Source of the DNA: DVED01 sp963838375
GTDB taxonomy: Bacteria; Cyanobacteriota; Cyanobacteriia; Cyanobacteriales; Geitlerinemataceae
Assembly (NCBI GenBank): GCA_963838375.1
Contig: CAWIQY010000019.1
Location: forward strand, 434,001-498,000
DNA length: 64,000 bases
Direction of reading: 5' to 3'
The position numbers and the translations under genes are program-made. Position 1 is the first letter of the stretch. The number at the start of each line of letters is the position of its first letter. The notes under the pieces are model-generated. The model did no database searches. It saw nothing but the letters and a program-made list of their open reading frames with translations, and was not told where the DNA came from. Below, piece by piece: positions 18,343 to 27,826 of this stretch.

Positions 18343-19145
18343 AATTGACCGAGCATTTTGTGGGTTTGGGGAATAACCCGCACTTGCTTGAGTTGTGTTT
18401 TCATCAATGTTTGCCAGGATAAGACCTGTTCTGGCAACGGTTCGATCGAGTCGATGAGTTTGTCCGTTCTTAACGCTTCGTTGCTAGCTTTTAGGGATGC
18501 GGATAGAGGTGTGACAGGTTGTAAAAAAACGGGAATTTGGGGGTTGACTTTTGCGACTAACTGTGAAGCAATTTCTAGTTCCTCGGGACGAGTTCGATCG
18601 CTAATAATAATTTTGACAAAGACTTCGAGATGAGCGCGATCGCAGCGTTGCAGAAACGCTGCGTGTTCTGTCCACCAGGTCTCACCGCTGACACTAGGCA
18701 ACTTGATATCCATACCGACGACATCAAGATAAGGCAAAATGGGGTCTAAATTTTGCGGTCGATGTCCGGCGGTTTCTAGATATATGGGTAAGCCTGTTGA
18801 GTCTCGAACCCGAGGCAAGAATTCGGTTAAAAAGGGCGAGTGCAGCAGAGGTTCGCCTCCGGTAAGACTGATGCTATCGTGCAGTCCGGGTTGATTTTGT
18901 CGCTCTACCCAATGTAATAAGTCCTCTAGACTAACGGGATTGAGATGTGTTTCAAAATCCCGTAGTCCGGGGGTGCGCTCGATTTGACAGTCCTTTGGGA
19001 TCTTCCAGGTATGGGCACTATCACAGAAATAGCAGCGCAAATCGCACAATGCAAATCGGACAAAAATTTGACGAGTACCGACGTTGAGTCCTTCTCCTTG
19101 AATCGCAGAAAAAACTTCGACGAGTTGGCTGGTGAGAGATTTCAT
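18339..19145 (-). CDS. queE: 7-carboxy-7-deazaguanine synthase (radical SAM)
   Basis: 268 aa. It converts 6-carboxytetrahydropterin to 7-carboxy-7-deazaguanine in queuosine and related 7-deazapurine pathways. The radical SAM cluster ligands are C34, C38 and C41 in CDLRCYFC, the CX3CX2C spacing of the family; EVFSAIQGEGLNVGTRQIFV near the start and LTGGEPLLH (SAM-binding GGE) at ~113 are typical. The C-terminal PQTHKMLG is also a family signature. Other que genes are not in the window. Its stop codon lies inside a heptamer repeat array, so the last residue or two may be set by the repeat. Confidence 0.93.
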   Translation of the reverse strand: MKSLTSQLVEVFSAIQGEGLNVGTRQIFVRFALCDLRCYFCDSAHTWKIPKDCQIERTPGLRDFETHLNPVSLEDLLHWVERQNQPGLHDSISLTGGEPLLHSPFLTEFLPRVRDSTGLPIYLETAGHRPQNLDPILPYLDVVGMDIKLPSVSGETWWTEHAAFLQRCDRAHLEVFVKIIISDRTRPEELEIASQLVAKVNPQIPVFLQPVTPLSASLKASNEALRTDKLIDSIEPLPEQVLSWQTLMKTQLKQVRVIPQTHKMLGQL

Positions 19146-19290
19146 ATGACGAAGATTTCTGGGAACCCTGATGTGGTGGGGTCTTTACCTAATTCCAGGA
19201 TAGAGCCAGAGTTTCCAGTCAAACATGAAGAAAACCTTAAATCAAGGATGGCAGCTCCTCAGTCACAAAAGCGATCGAATCTGGATGGAG

Positions 19291-22155
19291 CTAAATGGAC
19301 GGAGCTAGCGGGATGATGATTTGACTGACGACTCGACCGTCCTCGAGTCGATAAAAATTGAAATCTCCTCCCATTTTTTGCAGCAATTGTTGGTAGATAA
19401 TCAGATTTAAGCCCGGAGGACGATCGATGTAGGAAGACATGAGCAGATCGGCTTTGCGACTTTGGTGATAGGCTTCGATCGCTCGCGGTTCGATTTTGCC
19501 CCAATCGACGATCGACAATTCTAGCAACGGAAACGAGCGGGTGGTGGCTTCAGGCGGCAGGGGTCGATAAGCAATCTGAATCCGTCCGTTGTTTTCAGTG
19601 CGCCCGCAGGCAACCATCAACAGTTCTGCAAAAATAAACTCCAGCTTTTGCCGGTCGCCGCGAATGCTGAAATGTCCTTCTCGGGAGACTTTCATCCAAA
19701 TTTGACGCTGGTTTCTCACCGGTTCTACCCGATCCATCGCCCGCTTGAGCAAACCGGCAATCGAAAAAGTTTCGATCGCCAGCGCAATCTTCCATCGCTC
19801 CCGATGTAGGAACTGATTCAGCGACGAGAGCGAGTTGGCTAGCTGCTGGAGAGTTTGTTGGTAGCGCATTTGTTGCAGCGACTGCGATTGGGAATCGTCA
19901 TTGTCGTTGCCGACTAGAAACAAATCCAGTTGGTTGAGTTGAGTGGTTCCGGTGCTGGCAGTCCGACACAATTCCTCCAATAAGTTGTGTTTGTACCAAT
20001 TGAGGATTTCCATGTTCCGCTTGCGAGACAGCAACTTCTGGGTCACCATTGCGGTTCGGCGCGATCTTGCCAACTCAGCCACCAGTAAATTTACCAGTTC
20101 TAGTTCTTGATTCGTCCAGTGGCGAGTGACTAAATCCGCAACGATTGCCACCCCGGTTGGCGCTTGTTCTGGAGATGTCTGCAAGGCGATAACCCGCAAG
20201 TCTTGAATCGCACGATTTCCCAGCCAATCCGCCGTTTCCTGCGGCAGTTCCTCCAAACTCACAGGACCGACTAACCCAGAAGCCGATAGCGCCTTTTGAA
20301 TCAACGCATCATGGTGTACAAAAATGGCTCGGTCTCGATCGAGTTTTAACCCCGGATGCGAGGAAATTTCGTGGCTGACTCGACCTTGAGGGCGTCCCGG
20401 TTGCCACGTCACCAGCGCCGCCAGAGGAACCTGAAGGACTCGGGCAATTTGTCGTAAAATCTTCTTCTCGAACTGCTCTTCATCCTCAGTCCCTTCGAGC
20501 TGCGTCAGTCCCCACTGAAGTGTTTGAATGATTTGCTGTTGTTGTTCGGTTTGACGTTGGAGCTGCCACTGATGCAAGATCAGACCCATTTGTTGGCTGA
20601 CAGTTGCCAGCAGTTCTCTCTCGGCGTGAGTCCAGACGCGAGGGGTATCGCCAGCCACCGCTAAGACGCCTTCCAAGGGGTGTCCGAGGTGAGTGTTGCA
20701 GACCAGTAACGATCGCACCCCCACTTCGGTAAAAGAGTCTCGCCAAGCACTGAAGCGCACGTCCAATTCCGATGAGTAAGGACGCGCCGAGCTATCGAGC
20801 CAATTTTCGATGCCGATGGGGTCTCGAGCGGTTTCGAGTAACCGCCAATCCATCAATGATAAAATGGGCAGTGGGGATTCCACCGGCTGTCGAGTGGGGG
20901 GATAATTCTGGTAAACAATTTCAAAGCGATCGCGATCGCGATCGTGAAGCAAAAAGAAACATCGCTGCACGTTCAACCGAGTCGCTAGTTTCTCCGCGCA
21001 ATGGGCTAGGGTCGTTTTCCAATCTTTCTGTGAGGAAATCGCTTGAGTCAGTCCGGCTCTTAATTCCCCGTCGAGTTGAATTTGCCCGATGGTTTCTTCC
21101 ATTTGGCTTAAAGGAAGCGCCAAACCCGCCAGCCCAGCCACCCCTCGCAGCCAATGTTTATCCTCTTCCTGCCAAACCCGAGGTTCTTTTCCTTCCAAAG
21201 ACACAAACCCCACCAGTTCTTTGGCATTGAAAATGGGGGCAGCCAGCAACGATCGTGCTTTGAGCAGGCGCATCAGACGACCGGTGGCATCGACTTTGAG
21301 AGCCGAATTAGACTCGCTCATGGCGATTGCCCGATTCTCTAGCAACATCTGATAGAAACCATTAATATCGGGTAATCGAATTTCTTCGACTTCCTGGGTT
21401 TTGGAATTGCCTCGATTTTGAACGAGTTGAGCGCGATTGGTCGCCCGACGCCAGAAGAGACCCCGATCTCGATCGTACCAATAAATGTGGGTGCGAGACG
21501 GTTGCAAACAGTGGTGGGTTTCGGCAACCAGCAGATCTAGATAGTCATCCAGGCGCGTCAGAGAACGCAACTGCCCCAACAGGGAGAGTAACACCTCTTG
21601 CGGACGCTTCGCTTGCAGGTTTTGCCGTTGGAGTTGAAGTTGAGCCCAGGTGGCTGCTAATTCCCCAAAGACGATCGACAGTTGCGCTTTTTCTTCGGAG
21701 GAGGTGGAGATCCCCCAATGCTGAGAACCGAGCAAAATGGCACCCAAGCAAAGGTTACGGTAGCGCAGCGGAAAAATGACCGCACCTTGAATCTCACACT
21801 GTTTGGCAATTTTCCGCCAATCTCCGCCTTTGACTTCTTCTCGCAAATCCGCCACCGCTACGGGGCGCTGCTGAACCACCACTTGCTCCATTAAATCCCC
21901 CGGAGACAGGGAAAATGCTTGCCTGAGAATTTTGAAATCTCCTTTTGTCATTTTGCCCCCCCGACCGATCAGTTTATGTTCGGTACGATCGTAAGCACCG
22001 ACCCAAATGAGATCGTACTGACACTCGGTTTTCAGATAATTGAAGGTTGTTTCTAGCAAAACCTCAAGAGTATTCGCCTCTCGTAGGGTTTGAAGAGTCA
22101 GTCCAATAGCAATCAGTTTTTGTCCGTATTCGGTCTGTTGTTTGGGCTGGATCAT
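19291..22155 (-). CDS. Multi-GAF sensor protein with degenerate kinase-like C-terminus
   Basis: 954 aa from the ATG at 22155; the frame stays open further upstream, but that part would overlap the divergent pyrD gene and has no protein-like character. At least four GAF-type domains follow one another (about residues 20-165, 190-340, 365-525 and 540-700). The last ~250 residues look like a histidine-kinase core that has lost function: a helical stretch without a clear phospho-His, then a HATPase-like fold (FAELLMVACGRT, SIVDWGKIEP, GLNLIIYQQLLQKMGG) lacking a proper N-box and glycine-rich loops. No chromophore-binding Cys context of phytochromes was recognised. It is probably a soluble ligand sensor acting through protein contacts; ligand and partner are unknown. 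Confidence 0.8.
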   Translation of the reverse strand: MIQPKQQTEYGQKLIAIGLTLQTLREANTLEVLLETTFNYLKTECQYDLIWVGAYDRTEHKLIGRGGKMTKGDFKILRQAFSLSPGDLMEQVVVQQRPVAVADLREEVKGGDWRKIAKQCEIQGAVIFPLRYRNLCLGAILLGSQHWGISTSSEEKAQLSIVFGELAATWAQLQLQRQNLQAKRPQEVLLSLLGQLRSLTRLDDYLDLLVAETHHCLQPSRTHIYWYDRDRGLFWRRATNRAQLVQNRGNSKTQEVEEIRLPDINGFYQMLLENRAIAMSESNSALKVDATGRLMRLLKARSLLAAPIFNAKELVGFVSLEGKEPRVWQEEDKHWLRGVAGLAGLALPLSQMEETIGQIQLDGELRAGLTQAISSQKDWKTTLAHCAEKLATRLNVQRCFFLLHDRDRDRFEIVYQNYPPTRQPVESPLPILSLMDWRLLETARDPIGIENWLDSSARPYSSELDVRFSAWRDSFTEVGVRSLLVCNTHLGHPLEGVLAVAGDTPRVWTHAERELLATVSQQMGLILHQWQLQRQTEQQQQIIQTLQWGLTQLEGTEDEEQFEKKILRQIARVLQVPLAALVTWQPGRPQGRVSHEISSHPGLKLDRDRAIFVHHDALIQKALSASGLVGPVSLEELPQETADWLGNRAIQDLRVIALQTSPEQAPTGVAIVADLVTRHWTNQELELVNLLVAELARSRRTAMVTQKLLSRKRNMEILNWYKHNLLEELCRTASTGTTQLNQLDLFLVGNDNDDSQSQSLQQMRYQQTLQQLANSLSSLNQFLHRERWKIALAIETFSIAGLLKRAMDRVEPVRNQRQIWMKVSREGHFSIRGDRQKLEFIFAELLMVACGRTENNGRIQIAYRPLPPEATTRSFPLLELSIVDWGKIEPRAIEAYHQSRKADLLMSSYIDRPPGLNLIIYQQLLQKMGGDFNFYRLEDGRVVSQIIIPLAPSI

Positions 22156-22235
22156 AGGATTTGGGGATGGGATGTGAAGGTTAGAGGCGTGTGAGGGACA
22201 AATGCGCTTAAATAGAGGGCGTTGGCATCGCCAAC

Positions 22236-22323
22236 TCCACTCTCGACGCCATGTTGGTGTCGTTCCTCTGCTCATGCCGTTGGCAAAGTGACTCCAAGGG
22301 AGTATCGCCGCGTCGAGAGTGGA
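22236..22323. repeat. Long-range inverted repeat upstream of pyrD
   Basis: TCCACTCTCGACGC (22236-22249) and GCGTCGAGAGTGGA (22310-22323) are exact inverted copies separated by 60 nt, and shorter complementary blocks lie between them. It sits between the divergent GAF and pyrD starts, within the likely pyrD leader. Confidence 0.6.
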
Positions 22324-22401
22324 TGAATTTGAGGGGTCTACCCCCCGATCCCATCCTAACCTCTCTATTTTTAACCCCCAACCCCTTCTTAAAGTTGAAC
22401 G

Positions 22402-23556
22402 ATGGATATGTATCAAACGGTTTTGCGACCGATTTTGTTTTCCGGAGCGAACGCCGATCCGGAGTGGCTGCACCGTCAGACCATAGAAGTGCTAGCCTGG
22501 TTGGCACGATCGCCAAACCATCCGATCGGGAGTTGGGGGCAAGCACAGTTGCAAACCGCCTTGTGTTACCCGGACTCTCGTCTCCAACAAAAACTTTGGG
22601 GATTAATGTTTCCTAATCCCGTGGGTTTAGCTGCCGGATTCGATAAAAACGGTGAAGCGGCTGGGATTTGGTCGAGTTTAGGATTTGGATTTGCCGAACT
22701 GGGAACCGTCACTCGGCTCGCTCAAAGCGGAAATCCTCGCCCGCGACTCTTCCGTCTCACGGCCGATCGTGCCGCGCTCAATCGCATGGGGTTTAACAAC
22801 TGCGGTGCTTGTGGCATGGCAGCGAATTTAGAATCAGTTAAGCCCGCTCTCTCTCCTACAATCCCCTTGGGGATCAATCTCGGTAAATCTAAGGTAACAC
22901 CTTTAGAGGAGGCGGCTCAAGATTACGGCTTCAGTTTCCAAACCCTCTACGATTTGGGCGATTATTTTGTGGTCAATGTCTCCTCTCCCAACACCCCCGG
23001 ATTGCGGTCTTTACAAGCCCCACAACAGCTCGAACCGATCCTTCGCAACTTGCAAGCCAAAAATCGCGATTCTAAGCCGATATTGGTAAAGATTGCCCCG
23101 GATTTGGCATTCGACGACATTGCCGCTGTGGTCGATCTGGCTCAAACTTACAAATTAGCCGGAATCATCGCTACCAATACCACCACCCGTCGCGAAGGAC
23201 TCCAAACCCAAATTCTTCCCAAAACCGGAAAACCCATCATTGAAGAAGCTGGAGGTATCAGTGGCGCACCGGTCCGATCGATATCGACTGAGATTATTCG
23301 ATCGATTTGGCAGCAAACGGAGGGACAACTCCCCATTATTGGTGTCGGCGGTATTTTCACGGTGGAGGATGCTTGGGAGAAAATTACAGCCGGTGCGAGT
23401 TTGGTTCAAGTCTATACGGGTTGGACATACGAGGGGCCGTGGATGGTTAAACGCATTCTCCAAGGGTTGTTGGAAAAATTAGATCGACACGGGTTAACTG
23501 AGATTTCCCAAGCGGTGGGATTGAGTCATCGATCGAATATTTCCCGATACAGATGA
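22402..23556 (+). CDS. pyrD: Dihydroorotate dehydrogenase (quinone), class 2
   Basis: 384 aa. It oxidises dihydroorotate to orotate in pyrimidine synthesis, passing electrons to quinone at the membrane. The N-terminal amphipathic extension typical of class 2 (about residues 1-55) is present, then FPNPVGLAAGFDKNGEA, NRMGFNN, and the FMN-phosphate region IIGVGGIFTVEDAWEKITAG. The catalytic base Ser of class 2 is expected in VVNVSSPNTPGL (~190). The stop codon overlaps the start of the next gene by four bases (ATGA), so the hydrolase downstream is translationally coupled to it. Confidence 0.95.
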   Translation: MDMYQTVLRPILFSGANADPEWLHRQTIEVLAWLARSPNHPIGSWGQAQLQTALCYPDSRLQQKLWGLMFPNPVGLAAGFDKNGEAAGIWSSLGFGFAELGTVTRLAQSGNPRPRLFRLTADRAALNRMGFNNCGACGMAANLESVKPALSPTIPLGINLGKSKVTPLEEAAQDYGFSFQTLYDLGDYFVVNVSSPNTPGLRSLQAPQQLEPILRNLQAKNRDSKPILVKIAPDLAFDDIAAVVDLAQTYKLAGIIATNTTTRREGLQTQILPKTGKPIIEEAGGISGAPVRSISTEIIRSIWQQTEGQLPIIGVGGIFTVEDAWEKITAGASLVQVYTGWTYEGPWMVKRILQGLLEKLDRHGLTEISQAVGLSHRSNISRYR

Positions 23557-25334
23557 AAGTCATAAAAACGCCCAATCTTCCGCTTTGGTTTCTTCTGAGT
23601 TGCTTGCTGCTGGGAATTGGATTCGGGTTATATCTTGTTTTCCACCCCGGAAAACTTATCGCTGCTGAATCGATGGCGATTTCTCTCGATGCCGATCGAT
23701 CTTTAGTGGCTCAACTGTATACTCCCCGAGGCAAACCGAAGCCTCACCCCATCATGATTTTGGGTCATGGGGTCAATAATAGCAAAGCGACGATCGCACC
23801 TTTGGCGATGGAATTGGCACGACACAGCATCGCCGCGCTGACTTTCGACTTTGGCGGATATGGAGAATCTTACTCTTTATCCACCGCCGAAAAATCCATC
23901 GAAAGCCTAGAAAGCAGTACCTTAAAAGATGCTCGATCGATTTTGGCTTGGATTCGCCAGCAACCCGAACGCTTCGATCTCACTCGCATCGGTATCGGCG
24001 GTCACTCTATGGGAGGAACGACAGCCTTACAACTGGGACAAATAGACCCGCAATTACGGGCGACAGTGGTGCTGAGTATGACCGGAACAGCAACGCCATC
24101 CGCCCCCAAGAACTTGTTTTTCGGCATTGGTGCTTACGAACAAATGAATTCCCCTCGCGACGCGCGCATCGCGATGCAGGCAGCCACCGAAAGCCGGGAT
24201 GCAATCTGTCTCAATGGCGGTATTTGCGGAGATTTCGCTACGGGTACGGCACGCCAGCTTGCGGTATCCGCTTCTGCTGACCACATTTTCGCACCCTACG
24301 ACGGGCGATTAACCGCTGCGGTTGTTCATTGGGTGAGGAAATCGTTCGCGCTAGAAACCCAAGATATAGCAGTCGCTAAAACGGTTAGGACAAATTCTGG
24401 TAGGGGCGAAGCATTTGCACGGGAAATCTCATGTACGAATCAACAAGCATCATGGAAATGCTTCGCCCGTTCGCCTATTCCCGGATGGATTTTGGGTTGG
24501 GGACTAATGTTCGGGGGAGGCATCGGAGTTGGTGTTTGGGGAATTTGGCAACTTGATGGCGTTTTCGATCGTCGGTCTCGATGGCGAAGACTTTGGCGAT
24601 ACGGCAATCCAGCGTTTTTGTTGATGGTGACGATCGCACTTTGGGGATACTTTAATGACAAATCAGCAGACACCGCTGCCAATTTCCTACTATTTTTCTA
24701 CATTCTCCAACTCACCAGCAATTATACGCTACGCGACCCGGAAAAATTCCCCAAAGCCTTGCGTATATTAGGTTTGTACGCCCTGTTATTGGAGTTTGCT
24801 GTACTTTTGCCTGCCTTAATTTTCGGTTTGGGAGAACTTTGGCATCAACCTGTCTATCTGCTGGGCTTACCCCAGTTTATCGGTCAATGGCTGTTGTGGA
24901 GCGGTTATTGGGTCGCTCAACTGGTCAAAGCCGCATTTTTCCCCATGCATACTTTAGAACTGCGGTTGAGTGGGTGGTTCGTGTTATTGGTATTGTGGGA
25001 ATTCCTCCGACCCGGCGCGACATTGGGGACGATCGAGAAATCTGCCATTTTTACAGTGCGGTGGCTGCGTCGTCCGTTCCAAATCACCGTTGGGAAGGTC
25101 TCTTCCGGGCAGGTTGTCGGGTTGTCTATGTTAGCTGGAATTCTAGCAATTTTGTTACATCAGCGCGTCACTGATGGACTTCTCGGGTTGCTCGAAAGTG
25201 AGGGCAGTTTAGTGATGCGACAGGTGAGTCTGTTGCTATTGCTGCCGTTAGTAACGATCGTCGGGTGCGTGCGATCGTCTTGGTTTCGTCGCTGGGAAGT
25301 TGCCGTGGCGGCGGCGGATGATGTAAGGCAATGA
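23553..25334 (+). CDS. Membrane-anchored alpha/beta hydrolase with C-terminal transmembrane domain
   Basis: 593 aa, starting in the ATGA overlap with pyrD. Residues ~8-28 are a membrane anchor. Residues ~45-270 form an alpha/beta hydrolase: oxyanion-side GHGVNN, nucleophile Ser in GGHSMGGTT (~151-155), and a plausible catalytic His in SADHIFAPYD (~247). Five or more hydrophobic helices follow from ~310 to 590. Between the two parts, codons ~284-306 are made of a palindromic repeat (listed separately) that keeps the frame and encodes a Cys- and Arg-rich spacer unlike its surroundings. The substrate is unknown. Coupling to pyrD seems positional rather than metabolic. Confidence 0.85.
   Translation: MKVIKTPNLPLWFLLSCLLLGIGFGLYLVFHPGKLIAAESMAISLDADRSLVAQLYTPRGKPKPHPIMILGHGVNNSKATIAPLAMELARHSIAALTFDFGGYGESYSLSTAEKSIESLESSTLKDARSILAWIRQQPERFDLTRIGIGGHSMGGTTALQLGQIDPQLRATVVLSMTGTATPSAPKNLFFGIGAYEQMNSPRDARIAMQAATESRDAICLNGGICGDFATGTARQLAVSASADHIFAPYDGRLTAAVVHWVRKSFALETQDIAVAKTVRTNSGRGEAFAREISCTNQQASWKCFARSPIPGWILGWGLMFGGGIGVGVWGIWQLDGVFDRRSRWRRLWRYGNPAFLLMVTIALWGYFNDKSADTAANFLLFFYILQLTSNYTLRDPEKFPKALRILGLYALLLEFAVLLPALIFGLGELWHQPVYLLGLPQFIGQWLLWSGYWVAQLVKAAFFPMHTLELRLSGWFVLLVLWEFLRPGATLGTIEKSAIFTVRWLRRPFQITVGKVSSGQVVGLSMLAGILAILLHQRVTDGLLGLLESEGSLVMRQVSLLLLLPLVTIVGCVRSSWFRRWEVAVAAADDVRQ
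24403..24468. repeat. GGGCGAAGCATT-type palindromic repeat inside a coding sequence
   Basis: GGGCGAAGCATTTGC (24404-24418) is matched by GGAAATGCTTCGCCC (24454-24468) in inverted order, 13 of 15 positions pairing. The arms match the repeats at 35304 and 39583. The ~66-bp copy is a multiple of three in length and has no stop in the hydrolase frame. Confidence 0.8.
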
Positions 25335-25350
25335 TGTAAATTGTTGAGTT

Positions 25351-26541
25351 TCAATGCGCCATCGCTTCTCGGAGTCGTTGTTTCAGGTGCGCTAAGTCGA
25401 TCCCAAAACCCTCTTTGAGGATGCGAATTGCCACCCCAACGTATTGAGTTGGGGTTTCCTCATCTTCCTCCAAAATACTGAGAAGTAAGTGTTCGGGTGT
25501 AATGTGAGATTGCTGCAACTGTTGCGCTCGATCTGTGGCTAGTTCAAAGACTCGTACAACCCTTGGAGCCAGAGGAGGCTCATCCTCGGGTACGTGTATA
25601 TTCGTCGGAGGTGAGCCGAGCAATTGCAAAGTGTATTGTTGTGCAACATCAAAAGTAACGCCGGCTGCCTTCAGGACTCGGGCGGCAGTGCTGGTGCCTT
25701 CAGCCAGCAGTCCCAGCAGTAGGGCTTCTGTCCCTACAACATCCACATGTAAATTGCCAACGGCATCTAGCGCTAGATGCATGACCTGGATTGCCTCTGG
25801 TGTGAGGTTCCGCTCCGGTGGTTGGATATCGTCGGTCAGCGACGCGAATGCTACAGCTTTCAAGATGTATTCAAACGTAGCAGTATCCATCGTCCCCCAA
25901 GTCGCTGATTCTGCTCCCTCTTTGTGATACAGCTTGATGAGTGACTCATAAATTTTGAGGTCGCCACCTATCAAATATTTCATGTTTTGCTGCCAATAGT
26001 TGGCTAATGCACGAGTGAGAGTACTGCATAGATGAGGGTCTTTACTTCGAGCAATACGTGTTAGGTTTAGCATCTCTTGCCACTGGTGCTCTTGTTCTTG
26101 AAATCGGGATGTCAGGGCGGTTTGTTGTTCGGGTGTAAAATATTGTTCGGTCATGGAAATCGTCTCTATTGCTTCAATTAGGTTTTCAACCGCCACCGAT
26201 TGGGTTGTTTCTAGTTCTTTGGCGATCTTACTCAACTGGTTAAATAGCGCTCTGGATACTTCCATCTGCTCTTGCAACCGGGCTAGATGTAAATCGATCG
26301 TTCTGGGCAAGGAGAAATTCGGGTTTTCCAAACATTCGCGAATTTCATGCAAAGAAAAGCCTAGCTGCCGTAGTGACAGAATTTGCTGAAGCCGGATGAT
26401 ATCTCGATCGCCATACAGTCGATGTCCGACTTCGGTTCGATGAGAGGGCGAAAGCAAGTCAATGTCGTCGTAGTAGTGCAGCGTCCGAATCGAGAGTCCG
26501 GTTTGTTTAGCCAGTTCCCCAATCTTTAAAAGGCTAGACAT
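25351..26541 (-). CDS. MerR-family regulator with TipAS-like and Clp N-type domains
   Basis: 396 aa. Residues 5-72 are a MerR winged helix-turn-helix (KIGELAKQTGLSIRTLHYYD, then GHRLYGDRDIIRLQQI), followed by a dimer coiled coil to ~120. Residues ~130-230 resemble the antibiotic/ligand-binding TipAS fold (TEQYFTPEQQTALTSRF). The C-terminal ~150 residues contain a pair of Clp repeat motifs (LHVDVVGTEALLLGLLAEGT ... SHITPEHLLLSILEEDEETP) as found at the N-terminus of ClpC/ClpA. This joins a DNA-binding regulator to a module normally used for adaptor or substrate recognition by Clp ATPases. The role is inferred to be stress or drug response; no obvious target gene is adjacent. GGAG lies 12 nt before the start. 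Confidence 0.85.
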   Translation of the reverse strand: MSSLLKIGELAKQTGLSIRTLHYYDDIDLLSPSHRTEVGHRLYGDRDIIRLQQILSLRQLGFSLHEIRECLENPNFSLPRTIDLHLARLQEQMEVSRALFNQLSKIAKELETTQSVAVENLIEAIETISMTEQYFTPEQQTALTSRFQEQEHQWQEMLNLTRIARSKDPHLCSTLTRALANYWQQNMKYLIGGDLKIYESLIKLYHKEGAESATWGTMDTATFEYILKAVAFASLTDDIQPPERNLTPEAIQVMHLALDAVGNLHVDVVGTEALLLGLLAEGTSTAARVLKAAGVTFDVAQQYTLQLLGSPPTNIHVPEDEPPLAPRVVRVFELATDRAQQLQQSHITPEHLLLSILEEDEETPTQYVGVAIRILKEGFGIDLAHLKQRLREAMAH

Positions 26542-26785
26542 GGACGATCTCAGCTCCTATTTTCCAGAAGAATGCAGTTGATGATTTCATCCTAGAGCCT
26601 GACGTTACGTGAGGTTCAAGGGGTATTCAGTGATTTTTTGGGCTGAGATTTTTTGGGCTGAGTTTGCCGTCTTCGATGTGGAGGGGGCGATCGGCAAGAC
26701 CGAGAATACAGATGTTTTGGCTGCCGTCGATTCGTCAGGCAGATTTCTGAAATCTGTATACTCTTGATTTTCTAACCCATAAAAA

Positions 26786-26859
26786 TCGGGATGACTGGAT
26801 TCGAACCAGCGGCCCCTTCGTCCCGAACGAAGTGCGCTACCAAGCTGCGCCACATCCCG
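26786..26859 (-). tRNA. tRNA-Pro (anticodon CGG)
   Basis: 74 nt read from 26859 down. Acceptor CGGGATG pairs perfectly with CATCCCG. The D-arm is GCGC/GCGC. The anticodon stem CTTCG/CGAAG closes TTCGGGA, giving anticodon CGG. The T-arm is GCTGG-TTCGAAT-CCAGT. The discriminator is A and CCA is not encoded. Confidence 0.95.
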
Positions 26860-26956
26860 TAAGTGCATCTAGTTTATCATACCAAACAGATCGCCCGATT
26901 TGGGTGAATTCAGTTACGATGATTACGAAGTCATTGCGATCGCTCGAATACCCCCC

Positions 26957-27826
26957 GTGATAGTCAAGCCAGATTGGTTAAGAGTTAAAGCCCCCCAGTG
27001 GGAGCGCGTCGGCAACGTCAAAGAAATTCTCCGGGACTTAGCGCTCAACACCGTTTGCGAGGAAGCTTCTTGTCCCAACATCGGGGAATGCTTCAACAAC
27101 GGCACGGCAACCTTCCTGATTATGGGACCGGCCTGTACCCGTGCTTGTCCCTACTGCGACATCGATTTCGAGAAAAAACCCCAACCCCTGGATGCCACCG
27201 AACCCGATCGTTTAGCGGAGGCGGTACGGCGGATGAATCTCAACCACGTGGTGATTACCTCCGTCAACCGCGACGATCTCGAAGATGGGGGTGCGTCCCA
27301 ATTCGTCCGCTGTATCGAGGAAGTCCGGAATTTATCCCCCAAAACCACGATCGAAGTCTTGATTCCCGATTTGTGCGGCAATTGGCAGGCGCTGGCAACC
27401 ATTCTCTCGGCACAACCCGAAGTTCTCAACCACAACACCGAAACGATTCCCCGGCTGTATCGGCGAGTTCGACCCCAAGGCGATTACGATCGAACCTTAG
27501 ATCTCCTCCGGCGCACCCGAAAAATTGCTCCTGGGGTTTACACCAAATCCGGGATTATGGTGGGTTTGGGGGAAACCGATGCCGAAGTGCAGCAAGTGAT
27601 GCAAGATTTGCGATCGGTCGATTGCGATATCCTCACCATCGGACAATATTTACAACCCAGTGCCAAGCACCTGCAACTTCAGGAGTTCGTCTCTCCCGAG
27701 CAATTTGCCGCCTGGCAAGTTTTTGGCGAGTCCATCGGGTTCCTGCAAGTCGTTTCCTCGCCGCTGACTCGGAGTTCCTACCATGCCGAACAAGTGCAAG
27801 CGTTAATGGAACGCTATCCTCGATAA
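26957..27826 (+). CDS. lipA: Lipoyl synthase (radical SAM)
   Basis: 289 aa from GTG at 26957, chosen because the protein then begins (M)IVKPDWLRVKAPQW as in cyanobacterial LipA; a TTG at 26900 would add 19 poorly conserved residues. It inserts two sulfurs into octanoyl groups on lipoyl-dependent enzymes. Both clusters are present: the auxiliary [4Fe-4S] set C34, C39, C45 (CEEASCPNIGEC) and the radical SAM set C60, C64, C67 (CTRACPYC). The C-terminal RSSY serine that ligates the auxiliary cluster is seen in LTRSSYHAEQ. No lipB is adjacent. Confidence 0.94.
   Translation: MIVKPDWLRVKAPQWERVGNVKEILRDLALNTVCEEASCPNIGECFNNGTATFLIMGPACTRACPYCDIDFEKKPQPLDATEPDRLAEAVRRMNLNHVVITSVNRDDLEDGGASQFVRCIEEVRNLSPKTTIEVLIPDLCGNWQALATILSAQPEVLNHNTETIPRLYRRVRPQGDYDRTLDLLRRTRKIAPGVYTKSGIMVGLGETDAEVQQVMQDLRSVDCDILTIGQYLQPSAKHLQLQEFVSPEQFAAWQVFGESIGFLQVVSSPLTRSSYHAEQVQALMERYPR

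Noticed and set aside
22156..22473. 106-residue N-terminal extension of the GAF protein
   Set aside because: It overlaps the divergent pyrD start and has no domain or conserved character; the ATG at 22155 gives the expected start.
26605..26868. 87-codon minus-strand frame
   Set aside because: Its start lies inside tRNA-Pro and the rest has no protein character.
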